A DNA stretch of 64,000 nt from Mixophyes australis (lineage: Eukaryota; Chordata; Amphibia; Anura; Limnodynastidae), in assembly GCA_036250195.1 (NCBI GenBank), contig JAVHZZ010000002.1, positions 65,044,205-65,108,204 of the forward strand. Direction: 5' to 3'. The position numbers and the translations under genes were made by a program. This document shows, in pieces, positions 11,815 to 23,001 of this stretch. The notes below the pieces were generated by a model that worked only from the letters and a program-made list of their open reading frames with translations, was not told the origin of the DNA and did no database searches. Position 1 is the stretch's first letter. The number at the start of each line of letters is the position of its first letter.

Positions 11815-12105
11815 CAACACGGCGGCTTAGTGGTTAGCACTTCTGCCTCATAGCACTGGGGTCATGAGTTCAATTCCTGACCATGGTCCTCCATGGTCAG
11901 GAATTGTCATGGTTTCCTCCAGATGCTCCGGTTTCCACCCAAAAACATACTAGTAGGTTAATTGGTTGCTATCAAATTGGCCCTAGTTTATCTGTGTGCG
12001 TGTGTATTAGGGATTTTAGACTGAAAGCTCCAATGGGGCAGGGACTGACGTGAGTGAGTTCTCTGTGGAATTAGTGATGCTATATAAATAAATGAATGAT
12101 GATTT
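11815..12105 (+). mobile_element. tRNA-derived SINE, copy 1
   Basis: The head has an A-box-like GGCTTAGTGGTTAGCAC and a B-box-like GAGTTCAATTCC. The body has TTTCCTCCAGATGCTCCGG and AAAACATACTAGTAGGTTAA, and the tail GCTATATAAATAAATGAATG. Related copies lie at 14105-14450, 15894-16207 (minus), 45285-45587 and 46701-47210 (minus). In this copy the 'cttatctgtgtggagtttg' block is missing and replaced by an inverted duplication. Confidence 0.88.
11872..11905. repeat. Perfect 15-bp hairpin inside the SINE
   Basis: AATTCCTGACCATGG and its exact complement flank a 4-nt loop (tcct). It replaces part of the normal SINE body and looks like a snap-back or template-switch scar. Confidence 0.85.
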
Positions 12106-12306
12106 GCAGAACAGGTATGTGTCCTAATGTTAGAAAGTATTTTACTGTGAAAAGAAGTACAGATGTAACTGGCAGCCCTGTTTTTCTGCAAAATAAATAC
12201 AGTTGTGTCCTTGCTGGCATGAGCCAGTGACTATTAGCCAACAGCCACACAAGTGTTAAATAAATACTCCACTCAAAAGTTTTTTTCTTCCCTAGTTAGC
12301 AAAAAG

Positions 12307-12334
12307 CCACTGCCGAGAAAACACTCGGCAGTGG
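12307..12334. repeat. 11-bp perfect hairpin
   Basis: CCACTGCCGAG and CTCGGCAGTGG flank AAAACA. It sits at the upstream edge of the Tc1 remnant and may be a rearranged inner segment of that element. Confidence 0.7.
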
Positions 12335-12339
12335 CATAT

Positions 12340-12739
12340 TCCCATTATCGTACTTCATGGTAACGGTATTCCCCCGATGGCAGTGGCCTCTTTCAGCAGG
12401 GTAATGTGCCCTGCCATACTGCAAAAAAGGTTTAGGAATAGTTTGAGGACCGTGACAAAGAGTTAAAGGTGTTGGCTTGGCCTCCAAACTCCCCAGATCT
12501 CAATCCGACAGAGTATCTTTGGGAGGAGCTGGAAAAGCATGTCCGAGCCATAAAGGCCACGACTCGCAATTTACAAGACTTGAAGGATCTGCTGCTAACG
12601 TCTTGGTGCCAGATACCACAGGACACCTTCAGAGGTCTTGTGGAGTCCACGCCTCCATGGGTCAGAGCTGTTGTGGTGGCACGAGGGGAACCTACACAAT
12701 ATTAGGCAGGTGGTTTTACTATTGTGGCTGATCGGTGTA
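12340..12739 (+). pseudogene. Tc1/mariner transposase C-terminal remnant with right TIR
   Basis: Plus-strand translation of 12469-12705 begins with a WPPNSPDLNPTEYLWEELE block, the third part of the Tc1-type DDE catalytic domain (the Glu follows the DLNP motif). Upstream (12360-12440) other frames give 'gnvpch...' type Tc1 sequence between the second Asp and this motif. The segment ends in a TIR-like GTGGCTGATCGGTGTA at 12724-12739. The N-terminal paired-like domain and left TIR are missing, so this is a truncated, inactive copy. Confidence 0.85.
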
Positions 12740-14104
12740 TGGACCCCATAATGGACCAAGGCCACATGTAGGACCGCTTACGTATATCATGTGGTGCACC
12801 GCTACTTTAAGCCACCCCAGTCTATTGGATCAATGTAAAGCAAATTAGTTCTTCAAGTTTGTTAGTCACAAGCTTAAATTTCTGTTTTTGAGTATTGATG
12901 TATTGCTTTTCCTAGTTTTATATGGGTTTTACGACTACATATTACTTTAATTTACTGCCTTGTGCATCCCCTCCTGCACATTGTACTAAATACACTGTTT
13001 TTTTGCTTCCTTATGTGTGTTCCAGCCATGTCTTTATATCATTAAAAATAAGTCTGAAAAGAACAAAACAAGGTTATAAAGAAATATGTGTCTTCTGAGA
13101 GCAGAGTGGCAGCATCAGGAGATAGCAGGGGCCTCGGAGGAGGGCCCGACCCGGCATTGCCATGTCTACCTCACCTCCATGCCCTGTAACCACTGCACCC
13201 CTTTGTCCATTTGTGGGTGGAGTTTTGCCAGAGCAGGGGTGGGGCTTATTTTGTCCTGCTTTCAGGATTGAAATGTTGGGAGGTATGCCACTATAGTTCT
13301 GTCATTGGATCTATGAGATATTGTATAGATCAGGGGTCAAAGAGGGCTGTTAAATGGTGATATGCCATACCGTCACTTCTCCTATGGCCCTCATTCTAAA
13401 ACTATCACATTCCATTTATTTACAGTTTCCATACTGTCACTTATAAATTTCCACTTCAATCACTGGTATAGATGAATAAATGTGTAATTAAGGACCAGAA
13501 CATAATGGTAAATGTAGAGCCTGAACATGATGGTAGATAGAAGAAGATGGGACATGAAGTTTATTTGTATATATTTTTCTTTATTTTGTATGGCCGAAAG
13601 AGAACATACAGTTTTGCAACTAACAGAAGTCCAGAAATTAGTGTCAGTTACTTTAGTTTTTTGGATTGTGAGGACATCTAGTGGCGTTTTAAGAATATAA
13701 CCAAAACCAAACCACTCTCAGATAAATATAGTATTTAGTACAACTAAACACATATTTCTTGAAACAATATGAAAGGACCATCATTTCTATGGTTATTATT
13801 ATTTAAATCTACCATGCCCCCACAATAAAAAATCTTCCATACCAAAAATTTGCATAGGTAGTGGAAAAAAACAATACCACACTTTTTAACTAACATGACA
13901 ATATCAGGCCAATTAGTAGCCAAGAGGAAAAACTTGTTGCTATGGACAATGGACATCCTATCTGTAACCATATCGAAGGACATTGCAAGGAGCCTTTCAG
14001 AGCCAAAAATGATTGCTAATCAAAATTTAATAGTGTCCAATGCGGGAGATAACAAGGTTGTAGGCAATCCCTTTAATGTATGCAAATACGTATGTTATAC
14101 AATC
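12740..14104. other. Unassigned interval
   Basis: No supported gene. A fragment at about 13105-13285 ends in GAAATGTTGGGAGGTATG, a motif like the ends of small repeats seen elsewhere (compare 39135-39250). Confidence 0.35.
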
Positions 14105-14450
14105 GGCTTATTATACAGTGGCTTAGTGGTTAACACTTCTGCCTCACAGCACTGAGGTCATGAGTTCAATTGCCAACCATGGTCTTATCTGTGTGGAGTT
14201 TGTATGTTCTCCCCGTGTTTGTGTGGGTTTCCTCCGGGTGCTCCGGTTTGCTCCCACACTCCAAAAACATATTAGTAGGTTAATTGGCTGGTATTAAATG
14301 GCCCTTAGTCTCTCTCAGTCTGTGTGTGTGTGTGTATGTTAGGGGATTTAGATTGTAAGCTCAAATGGGGCAGGGACTGATGTGAATGAGTTCTCTGTAC
14401 AGCGCTGCAGAATTAGCGGCTCTATATAAATAAATAGATGATGATACAAT
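14105..14450 (+). mobile_element. tRNA-derived SINE, copy 2 (near full length)
   Basis: A-box-like GTGGCTTAGTGGTTAACAC, B-box-like GAGTTCAATTGCC, the conserved body with GTATGTTCTCCCCGTGTTTG and CCGGGTGCTCCGG, a short (TG)n, then CTCTATATAAATAAATAG. This is the best-preserved copy in the window. Confidence 0.92.
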
Positions 14451-15251
14451 ACACCTTTAGGCAGGAATAGTGGGTACACAGGTCCCAGGGATCATTTTAT
14501 ATAGAATTTGCTTTTGTGATGATAAGCTGAATAACATTTTTTATATCCTTTGCCCCAGACTACATTGTAAGCAAGAACAATACTGTAAGACAGGGCAATC
14601 CATATTTTATTATTTTGAGGGGCTGCTTATTTTAGTTAAAATGCCATAAATGTTTGTGGACCAGATCCCAAAAATACAGTTGTGTTTATAGGCTGTTGTA
14701 CACAGGTAACGAATGTTAAAATCTTCAGAAGAAAAGTAATGTTTCTCTTCCACTTAATTTATTACAATTTTCAATATTTACAGGTATTAGCCATGATGAA
14801 CAGAAAGTGATAATTAAAATACTCTTTTACTATCTTGCATTAGGTTCCTGAAAGCCATTTAAATTCAATTTACTGAAATCACGCATTTTCAAAGTATTAA
14901 TTTTCTAAGGATTCCACAGAAGCCTGCATGAAGGAAACTCTAGAAAGAAAATGCGCAAATCACATTAAATACTACTTTGACAATGCTGGTTTTAGTCAAA
15001 ATAGGGCCCTGGGCAGGAATCATGGTGGAGTTCCTAAACAGCGGTTGCTGGGCCAGTGGGTAAGTAAAATTTAACATGCCACATTGACAGTCATATTGCA
15101 CAGCACAACTACCTGGCACATTTCCGGGTACATTATACACACCCTACTGCACACACCACCTGTGAGAGTTCATCGCAATACCAGCTGCAGACAACAGGTG
15201 GCAGTGCATCCTCAAAACTAACACTGGAGACTTAGCACTTCAGTTAATGAT
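14451..15251. other. Unassigned interval
   Basis: AT-rich, with no recognised gene or repeat. The 66-codon minus ORF (14940-15140) has no family features. Confidence 0.4.
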
Positions 15252-15866
15252 TAAGGGGTCTATTTATCAAGCATTTTTCCTGTGTTAAACTCCCGAAAAC
15301 AACAGTTTTCGGGGGTTTACAGTGAAATTACTATGTATTATTGAAGCATTGCAGCAGATATTACAGATATCTGCTGCTTTGCATTTCCTATAGTTTTTCT
15401 GAGCACTCCCCATAACAGTGTATGGGAAGTGCTCAGAACCGCTATGTATTAAAGTTTAACTATAGAAAATTTTCTTTTTTTTTATCTGAAGCTGGCGTAC
15501 ATTAACATATCTGAAAACTTTCGCGCTGTGAGCAGAGCTGGACAGCGCATGTGTGGAGGGATCATGTGATCCCTCCCTGTCACTCATCCTGCAGTTTGCC
15601 GTCCAGGATGTTACTGCGCATGTACCAACTATTCGGTTGGCGCATGCGCACTGACAAAAAAAAAAAGAGAAGATCACCGCAGCCTTGAAAATTGAGAAAA
15701 GACTGCGATGATCAGGTGAGTCACTTCTAAGGGACAGCAGGTTATCGGCACTGCTGTCCCTGAGAAGTTTTTTAATACATAGCCGTTACTTTTCAATTCT
15801 TATCAAGGAGATAAGGATTGAAAAGTATCAAGTCAAAAAAACGAAGGGTCATAAATAGACCCCTAA
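15252..15866. mobile_element. 609-bp Harbinger-type non-autonomous element
   Basis: The element 15255-15863 has terminal inverted repeats GGGGTCTATTTAT and ATAAATAGACCCC. It is flanked by a direct TAA at 15252-15254 and 15864-15866. A three-base TAA/TTA duplication is typical of PIF/Harbinger. The interior contains inverted blocks (TTTTCAATTCTTATC/GATAAGGATTGAAAAG near the right end) and no transposase ORF. Confidence 0.88.
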
Positions 15867-15893
15867 GACTGAGAGACCTCACCTGCAGCATTC

Positions 15894-16207
15894 ATTATCA
15901 TCAGCTATTTCTATAGCGCCACTAATTCCGCAGTGCTGTACACAGAGAACTTACTCACATCAGTCCCTGCCCTTTTGGAGCTTACAGTCTAAATTCCCTA
16001 ACTTACTCACTCACAGTCTGAGATAGACTAGGGTCAATTTAATAGCAGCCAATTAACCTACTAGTATGTTTTTGGAATGTGGGAGGAAACCGGAGTACCA
16101 GGAGGAAACCCACGCAAACACAGGGAGAACATACAAACTCCACACAGATAAAGCCATGGTTGGGAATTGAACTCCTGACCCCAGTGCTGTGACGTAGAAG
16201 TGCTAAC
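15894..16207 (-). mobile_element. tRNA-derived SINE, copy 3 (minus)
   Basis: Reverse complement of the same SINE: tail CATCAGCTATTTCTATAGCG at the left, B-box and A-box regions at the right (GGAATTGAACTCCTGACC, AAGTGCTAACCA). It starts about 27 bp after the Harbinger-type element's right TSD. Confidence 0.9.
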
Positions 16208-17552
16208 CAGAAGTGGGTGAAAGCGTACCCACAATTGGAAAGTTCAGAGCTTTTGGGAAACAGCAGACAAGTCTGGTGAGCATTGGAGCCATTACTCCTC
16301 CACATTCTGTTCTGCAATTTAAGTCGTCCATCACCCACTTCTTGGGAGTCTGCTTTAAAGACAAAGAGGAATGTGCATAAAACATGCGTTGGTGGGTGGG
16401 GTGGAGGTGCACCATAGCAAATTAAAGGAGTGTAGTGCTTTTATACTCCAAGTTTGTGCAAAACAGTTTTACATAAACAATAATGGTCTCAGCTTCAAAC
16501 CTTTAAGAAGAGGCTAAAGTCTCTCACTGAAAGACAAAAATGTACACAAAAAGGTGAAGAGGTACATTTAAGCAAATTAAAGTAATGTAGTGCTTTTAAA
16601 AGAATCAATAATGTGACAGCATCCCAATTCTAACCCGGCTCACCCCTCTCACTTACCTTCACAATATACATAACAAACCACTTCAGCCACACAACAGGAG
16701 TATTGTCCACTTTGCACCAATTATTCATTCAGTTGTTACAATTTTATGCAAATGTTGTTCACAGATTTGTACGGCCATTTCCTGATCCTTCGTTACTGCA
16801 TACCCTGTAACCTCCTGTGATAACAATTCCTTATTTCTTGTATACTGTCAAAACCTTAAATAAAAATATATTTTTGAAAATATTGATAAAGTTAAAAAGA
16901 AGAAACAGTGTACAACACAGGAGCGAAATAAACAAATTTGAAATACAAATAAATACAAAATGTTCTGCGCTTCTAACCGAACTGTGTACAATTCATTCAA
17001 AATATAGAAATTCAAAGTGCTTGTTTGGACAATTTAGAACGCTCCCCCACTAGCGACAAGGTGATCACTAGTGGGGGGGGGGGGGGGGATTTCGTGGGAG
17101 TTTTAGTGGGAGACCTAGCACACCTATACTCCAAGTCTGTGCAATAAGAGGTTTTTGGAAACCTAATAATAATGGACTCAGATTGAAACCATTAGTGAAT
17201 GGCCAAAGTCTCCCAGTGAAATAGAAAAATGTATATGGCCAACAATCTCTGTAAATATGTAGGTTAGAAAAACAAAACATATTTTCTTTAACCATAGACA
17301 CAGAGCATTCCTGGATTCCGGAGCCATGGAATATTTCATAGACTTGAACTTCAACTGCAAGATGAAACTACCTATGGTTCTGAAGATCAGGTTAATGCCT
17401 GTAGAATCTGTAGTGGACTACTCATAACACCAATATTGCTAATCCACGAGATTTGTGTCAATTCAAGTCACTGGGAGCTGAACACATTTAGAGCCATTCA
17501 TAGCTCGAAGAGCCCAATCATCCAAAGTTACCCCTGCACAATTCAGTGATTG
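16208..17552. other. Unassigned interval with an internal diverged duplication
   Basis: Blocks 16437-16560 and 17120-17245 are direct, diverged copies of one unknown sequence (shared 'atactccaag', 'gtgcaa', 'ataatgg', 'ctcagcttcaaacc'-like, 'aaagtctc'). A shorter block near 16415-16445 (GCAAATTAAAGGAGTGTAGT) repeats at 16570-16600. No protein family is recognised. Confidence 0.5.
17044..17088. repeat. Inverted repeat plus 16-base G run
   Basis: CCCCCACTAG at 17044-17053 is complementary to CTAGTGGGGG at 17068-17077. The right arm runs on into a 16-base G tract (17073-17088). This may be a slippage-prone or assembly-sensitive site. Confidence 0.8.
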
Positions 17553-17553
17553 T

Positions 17554-17575
17554 GATTGATTGATTGATTGATTGG
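17554..17575. repeat. (GATT)n microsatellite
   Basis: Five tandem GATT units at the left edge of the Gypsy remnant. Confidence 0.85.
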
Positions 17576-17639
17576 TTAAAAAGATACAGGAGTGCGACGA
17601 ATGATATCAGACCTATTTCTTACAACCAGCAAAAGCAAC

Positions 17640-20130
17640 AACAGTATGGGCTAATACCTAAAGAAAGGAGACAAAATCTGGACCAGAGGGGCTGTTGGAG
17701 AAGTACCAAGGTTTTAGCAGGGTCTTCACAAAAATCAGGCAGAGGCATGCCCACCCACAGAGAATGGGACTCACCAATTGACTGCTGCCTGGCACCATGC
17801 CCCAAGGGGCAGGAAATACTTGATGAGTGAGTCTGAGACACGAGCCGTGTCTACCTACATACAGAAATACTTGGAGCAAAGAATCATCGCAAAGTCCGGG
17901 TCCATTGCTGATGCAGAGTTCTTTTTGTGGTGAAGAAGGGGTTTCCTAAATCCTTACATCAACTATAGTGGACTCAAAGAAATCACAGTCAAGAATCTGT
18001 ACCACTTCCGACTGATTTTGGATCTCTTCAAGAAGCTCCATCAGGCCACAATCTTCAAAAAGGTGAACCTGAAAGGGACCTAAAATCGGATCCATATATG
18101 GGATCCTGATGAATGGAAGACAGCCTTCAATGCAAAAGATGATAGCTATGAATACCGGGTTATGCCGTATGATGTGTGCAATGCCAAAGTCATCTTTCAA
18201 GCATATGTGAATTCTCTCTTTATAGACGTCCTGGATGATATTCTCATTTTCTCAAGCATGCTTGAGGAATATCAGAATCATATAAGAGAGGTATTGCATT
18301 GGTTCCTTGTTAATCAACTATTTGCCAAGATGGAGAAGTGTTCTTCAACCAGTCCAGAGTGAGCATCCTCAGGCACATCATTTCAGCACAGAGCATACCA
18401 ACCAGTCCAAAATGACCATACTCAGGCTCATCATTTCAGCGCAGGGCACACAAATAGAAATGGAGAAGCTCTCCTCTGTGCTAGATTGACCTGTGCCTTG
18501 AGAGATCAAAGTAATCCAGAGGCTTGTGAAGTTTGGAAACTAATACATATGATTTATTCAGAATTTCTCAAGTTATTAGGCCTGTGACCACTTTAACCAA
18601 ACAGACCCAAGTACACATGGACTCTGCAGACACAAAAGGCTTTTCACATCTTGAAACATCTTTTCACCTCCGTGCCCATTTTTCGGGATCCTGACCGTAG
18701 TCGGGCATATATTATCAGAGTTGATGCTTCTGAGAGTAGAGCAGGAGCCGTGCACTCCTAGACTGGCAGCAAGAATGTCTTTCACCCCTGTGCCTTATTA
18801 ATAAAGAAGTTCACCTCTACTGTGTTCTACTATAATGTAGGAAACCGGGAGTTGCTAGCTTTCATCATGGCTCTCAGTGAGTGGAGACACCTTCTAGAGG
18901 GTGGCAGATTCCCCCTCTCTACTGACCACAAGAACCTACAGTTTATTCAGAGGGGGTGAAGAGGTTGCACTCTTGGCAGGAACAGTGGGAGCTATTCATA
19001 ACCAGGTTCAGTTTTATAATAACATACATGCTTGTAACCAGCAACGTCAAAGTTGATGCGCTCTAACAGCAGTACTCTCCCAAGTGATCTGTCATGGGGG
19101 GAAATCCATGACCTGTCTAGGCTTGATTCTTGGACCAACCATTTGTTTGGAGTAGCTGGGTAGGATCCATCTTGAAACAGCAGTATTCACCAAGTTGCCT
19201 GAGGCACTCAAACCCAACCATCCATGGCTGCCAGCTGCAGGTCCTGCAATGGGGACTCTGATCATGATTGGCAGGATAGCCTATTATCAGGAAAATTATT
19301 GATTTCGTCCACTCTGGTGGTCGATTGTATGGAAGGATTTTGCCTCTTTCAGATAATCCTACACTACCTGTGCATGTAGCACGTTGTGATGGAACTTGCC
19401 CTTCATGCTCCTGATACTCCAGCCCTTATCTCAGAGTCCATGGACCCATGTCTTCATGGATTTCATAATTGACCTCTGCAACGCCAAAGGTAAAATCCTG
19501 GTGGCAGTTGATGACTTCTTACAGCAATTCCATTTCACTGCCTTGAAAAACCTGCTGTCAGCACAACAACTCTCCGAGATATTTACCATAGTTGTGGTTC
19601 CATTGCAAGGACTTCCCTTGGAGATAGTTTACAATCAAGGAGTTCAGTTTACGCCTAAGTGTTGGAGGGCCATTGGCTGGAATTTTGACTCTGCTTTTTC
19701 TCTTGGTACCAGCCCAGTTGAATGCACAGTTGGAGTGTGCTATCCAATCCCACAAGCAATTTCTATGGTGCTTTGTCTCAGATGATCACTGGGGTATCCC
19801 TCCACTACTTTAACCATGGTTTCCATCTGGTGTTCAACCCATCTTCCCATGTACCCTCTGGGGTTTGTTCTGCTGCCATGCATGTGCAGAATCCCCAGGG
19901 ACTGTTAAATAGGCTGCAAGATCAGGTGAGGATGGTGCTAGCTAACAAAAACGTGTTTACTGACCAGAGGAGATGGTATGGCAAGTATTCTCAGTGGGTG
20001 ATAAAGTGTGGTTGAAGAAGATGCCCTCATTCAAACTGGGGCCAAAGCACATTGCGCCGTACCCAGCTAGCAGGAAGATAAATATGGTAGTGTACAAGCT
20101 ATAACTACCACCTTCCTAGTGGATCCACCT
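17640..20130 (+). pseudogene. Ty3/Gypsy retrotransposon pol remnant
   Basis: Plus-strand fragments in shifting frames follow the Ty3/Gypsy pol order. A linker with LLPGT and ENLE-like text lies at 17690-17880. The reverse transcriptase at 17960-18360 includes DEWKTAFNAKDDSYEYRVMP and VLDDILIFSS (the catalytic YxDD-like motif, here LDD). An RNase H core with DHKNLQFIQ lies near 18925. The integrase core at 19430-19700 includes HVFMDFIIDLCNAKGKILVA and GLPLEIVYNQGVQFTPKCWR. A C-terminal integrase tail runs to about 20080 (KMPSFKLGP-like in another frame). Many frameshifts and stops show an old, dead copy. gag, protease and LTRs were not found next to it. Confidence 0.9.
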
Positions 20131-21135
20131 GGTGTTTCAACTGGTAGTGAAGGATCCATTTTCAAGACAAATGCAGTCGATCACTGACAATTTGGATCTG
20201 AGAGATTCTGGTCGCTGCTTTAAACAGGACCACTGATCTACATGTACATATTGCACTGAGATCTGCTCTGGCGTACCTATCCATGGAGGTTCCTGCATTA
20301 AACTACAGAGTTACTGTATTGGAGCAAGTACAAATGTTCTCCTCAAACTCTGCTTCCTTTACAGATAGTCAATCTCAACTGAGAGCCTACAAGAGTCACA
20401 CAAAGACGTGGAGAATTTCCACAAGTTAAATATATGCATCTGGGTTATTCCACAAGGCATGTTTCCAGAATTTTTTTTATGAAAAGTACTTTCAAGCACA
20501 TCTCTGGACTGGGTCAGTGACTGAGGTTACTAGACCCCCGCCCTTCTTAGGGATGTACTACCGTGTAAAGGATGCCCTGCTGGAGGCAGCCAAAGAGTTA
20601 TCTGCCCAATGTAATAATACCTGTAATACCTGTAATAGGGAGGGTTTCCTTTTAAACTGATTATCATAATGAAATGTTTAGAGATTGAAATGTAGTCTGA
20701 CTGAGATGGCCATAATGTTCCTTCTTAACCCTCTTGATGATAATCTAACTGTGGTTGCTTTTACTTATTTGGATACTGATGTAACAGATGTGTCACTGAC
20801 TATGACCCTTTTGTAGTTTTTAGTTGGGTTTAAAGAAGAGTTTGGTTACTGTTAATATTACCATACAATAGCTTTATTCATTAGTTATAGGATCATTGAT
20901 ATTGTTTTATTTAACTTCACATCATTCAAGATCATTTTAGGATACCCAACTCCTGATGACCTTACTAAATGTTTCCAGTTAGTTGGTATCATTGGTGGAT
21001 ATAACCATTTGTGTACCCCTTATAGATGATGTTATATCGGATACCTCAGGCCCACAATGATACCTCTCGCTGTGTTTTTTGTGTTTACTGTTCTCCTACT
21101 GCTTTCATATTCAGCTGCATTCCTTTTCTTTGACC
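20131..21135. other. Unassigned interval
   Basis: Possibly trailing retrotransposon sequence at the left, then AT-rich DNA. No LTR end or gene could be set. Confidence 0.35.
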
Positions 21136-21139
21136 AGAT

Positions 21140-22720
21140 GGCGTCTCCATCTTCTCTTCTTTCAATGATTTTTATTGGCCTTTTTAAGGAGAGGATACCA
21201 AAAGGAAGCAGAGGGGGTATATTATACATGGTATAAAGAATCAAACAAATATAGCAAAGGGGAAGATAGGGTACAGTCAGTAGAAGCACAGTATTTATAA
21301 AATGAGTGCACAGTAATGCTTGTAAAATGTACAAAGTATATATCCAGTAAGGAATATGAGTCACATAATGCTAGAAGATGAGGGGGAGTTTGTCTGTAAG
21401 CAGATTGTTAGATTGGCGGAATTTGATTATTTTCATAATTTTAACCAAGGGGAAACGATGGTCCAGAGCGATGCTAGGCCATAGTGTGCTAGTTGCCATC
21501 AGGATGTAGTCTGCAATATAATTGGAGCTCTTAAACTAGTGTGAGGGTAAATTATGATGCAAAACAATTGTAGAACCTAGTAGAATATTAATACTGATAC
21601 ATTTTGATAAAACCCTTAGCACAAGGGCTACACCTTTGGCCAGAAGCAATAGACATGGTGCACGTCTGCCTTTAAATCACATCATCTCCAAAACAAAGGG
21701 GGTTCCCTAGGAAGATCTTATGCACCCTTAGCGGTTCCAGATATTGACAGAGGAGTAGTTTAATGAAGCTCTTAATACAGTGGGAAGCTGAAAACATTGA
21801 GAGAATATTTTAGATTATGTAACAGTTGAGATGGTACATTGTAGAGGCACTTCATATTTAAGGATAGGACTTGTTTTACTAACTTCCTGTGGATGTAGAA
21901 GGACTTGTACTAGAAAAAGATTGTAATTCTAATGCTTTTTGGGAGGCTTTGTAAGGAAGATCCCTTTAGCAAGTTGCCATTGAGAAAAGAGGGTAAGTTG
22001 CAGATTTTTGTTGAACCCTGTCTTGGTAGGATATAAAAGAGGCTAATAGTTTAAGAAATACATAAGTTACCCACAGTACATATACCAGCTAGAATATATA
22101 TTTTCAAGTCTAAATTTGGAATTAATGACTGTTAGAAAATAAGATGAAAATGGGTATGACTGCTGAGTCACTAAACATTGGTCCCAGATTTTAAGTGTAT
22201 TGAATACCTGGGTGATGGGGGGAAACTTTAAGGGGTGAAAGCTTTTTGGATACCATAAAGAATGTTTTACTTTATGTCAAACAAGAGTCGCTTTTTATTC
22301 GCGTTTACAGCCATCCAGTAGTTCAAAGGATGTAGAATGCAAACCTTATGGTATAAGACATTGGAGGAAAGAGCTACCCCTGCAAAAGATCTGGATTTCC
22401 ATAAAACTCCTTCTTTCAGATTATAGTAGTTAGAAGGGCCTGTAATTCCTTAAAATTAAGATTTTGGACAATTAATGAAAAAAAGGTTTGAGGAAGGATT
22501 TCCTTTTAATGCAGCAATTCTCCCCGGCCATGAGACCTTCAGTGGGAGCCAATAGTTTAGATTGGATGTAATGTGATTCTGGATCAAGGGAATAAAATTT
22601 AGCAAAGATCTTCACAGGTAAGCATTGCATAGACCTGTACGTTTCAGGGTTTCTTCTTTGCCCCAAAAATTCAAGATACTCCAGTATATTTAATTAAGAA
22701 AGTCTTTATAGTTACAATTT
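21140..22720 (-). pseudogene. Probable L1/Tx1-like LINE ORF2 3' remnant (minus)
   Basis: The left end reads on the minus strand as CCAATAAAAATCATTGAAAG, much like the tail of the intact L1 at 56114 (CAATAAAAACTTATTTTAAA), so it is probably a LINE 3' end with its poly(A) signal. Further in, minus-strand frames broken by many stops give Trp/Phe-rich text such as SLWYPKSFHPLKF and LWTIVSPWLKL, like the C-terminal part of L1-type ORF2. The assignment rests on the tail and general pattern; no RT catalytic motif is visible. Confidence 0.5.
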
Positions 22721-22827
22721 TTCATGCAGTTACAAGTGGGAAGCCTCTGATATTGATGCCGAGAGAATTACACTCCTGTATGTCATCCAGGGTGATGCAC
22801 TATATTAGATGCTGAGACAACACCATG

Positions 22828-23001
22828 GGCTAGATTTACTAAGCTGCGGGTTTGAAAAAGTGGGGATGTTGCCTATAGCAACCAATCAGATTCTAGCTTT
22901 CATTTTGTAGAAGGTACTAAATAAATGAAAGCTAGAATCTGATTGGTTGCTATAGGCAACATCCCCACTTTTTCAAACCCGCAGCTTAGTAAATCTCGCC
23001 T
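22828..23001. mobile_element. Palindromic MITE family A, copy 2 (near perfect)
   Basis: Nearly perfect foldback: GCGGGTTTGAAAAAGTGGGG ... and its complement, ends ATTTACTAAGC/GCTTAGTAAAT. Arms of about 75 bp surround a short 'gtactaaataaatg' centre. Each arm carries GTTGCCTATAGCAACCAATC. The low divergence between arms suggests a young copy or hairpin-driven correction. Confidence 0.93.

Noticed and set aside
11815..11886. Functional tRNA gene
   Set aside because: A- and B-box-like motifs belong to a SINE head; no complete cloverleaf is visible and the sequence runs into the SINE body.
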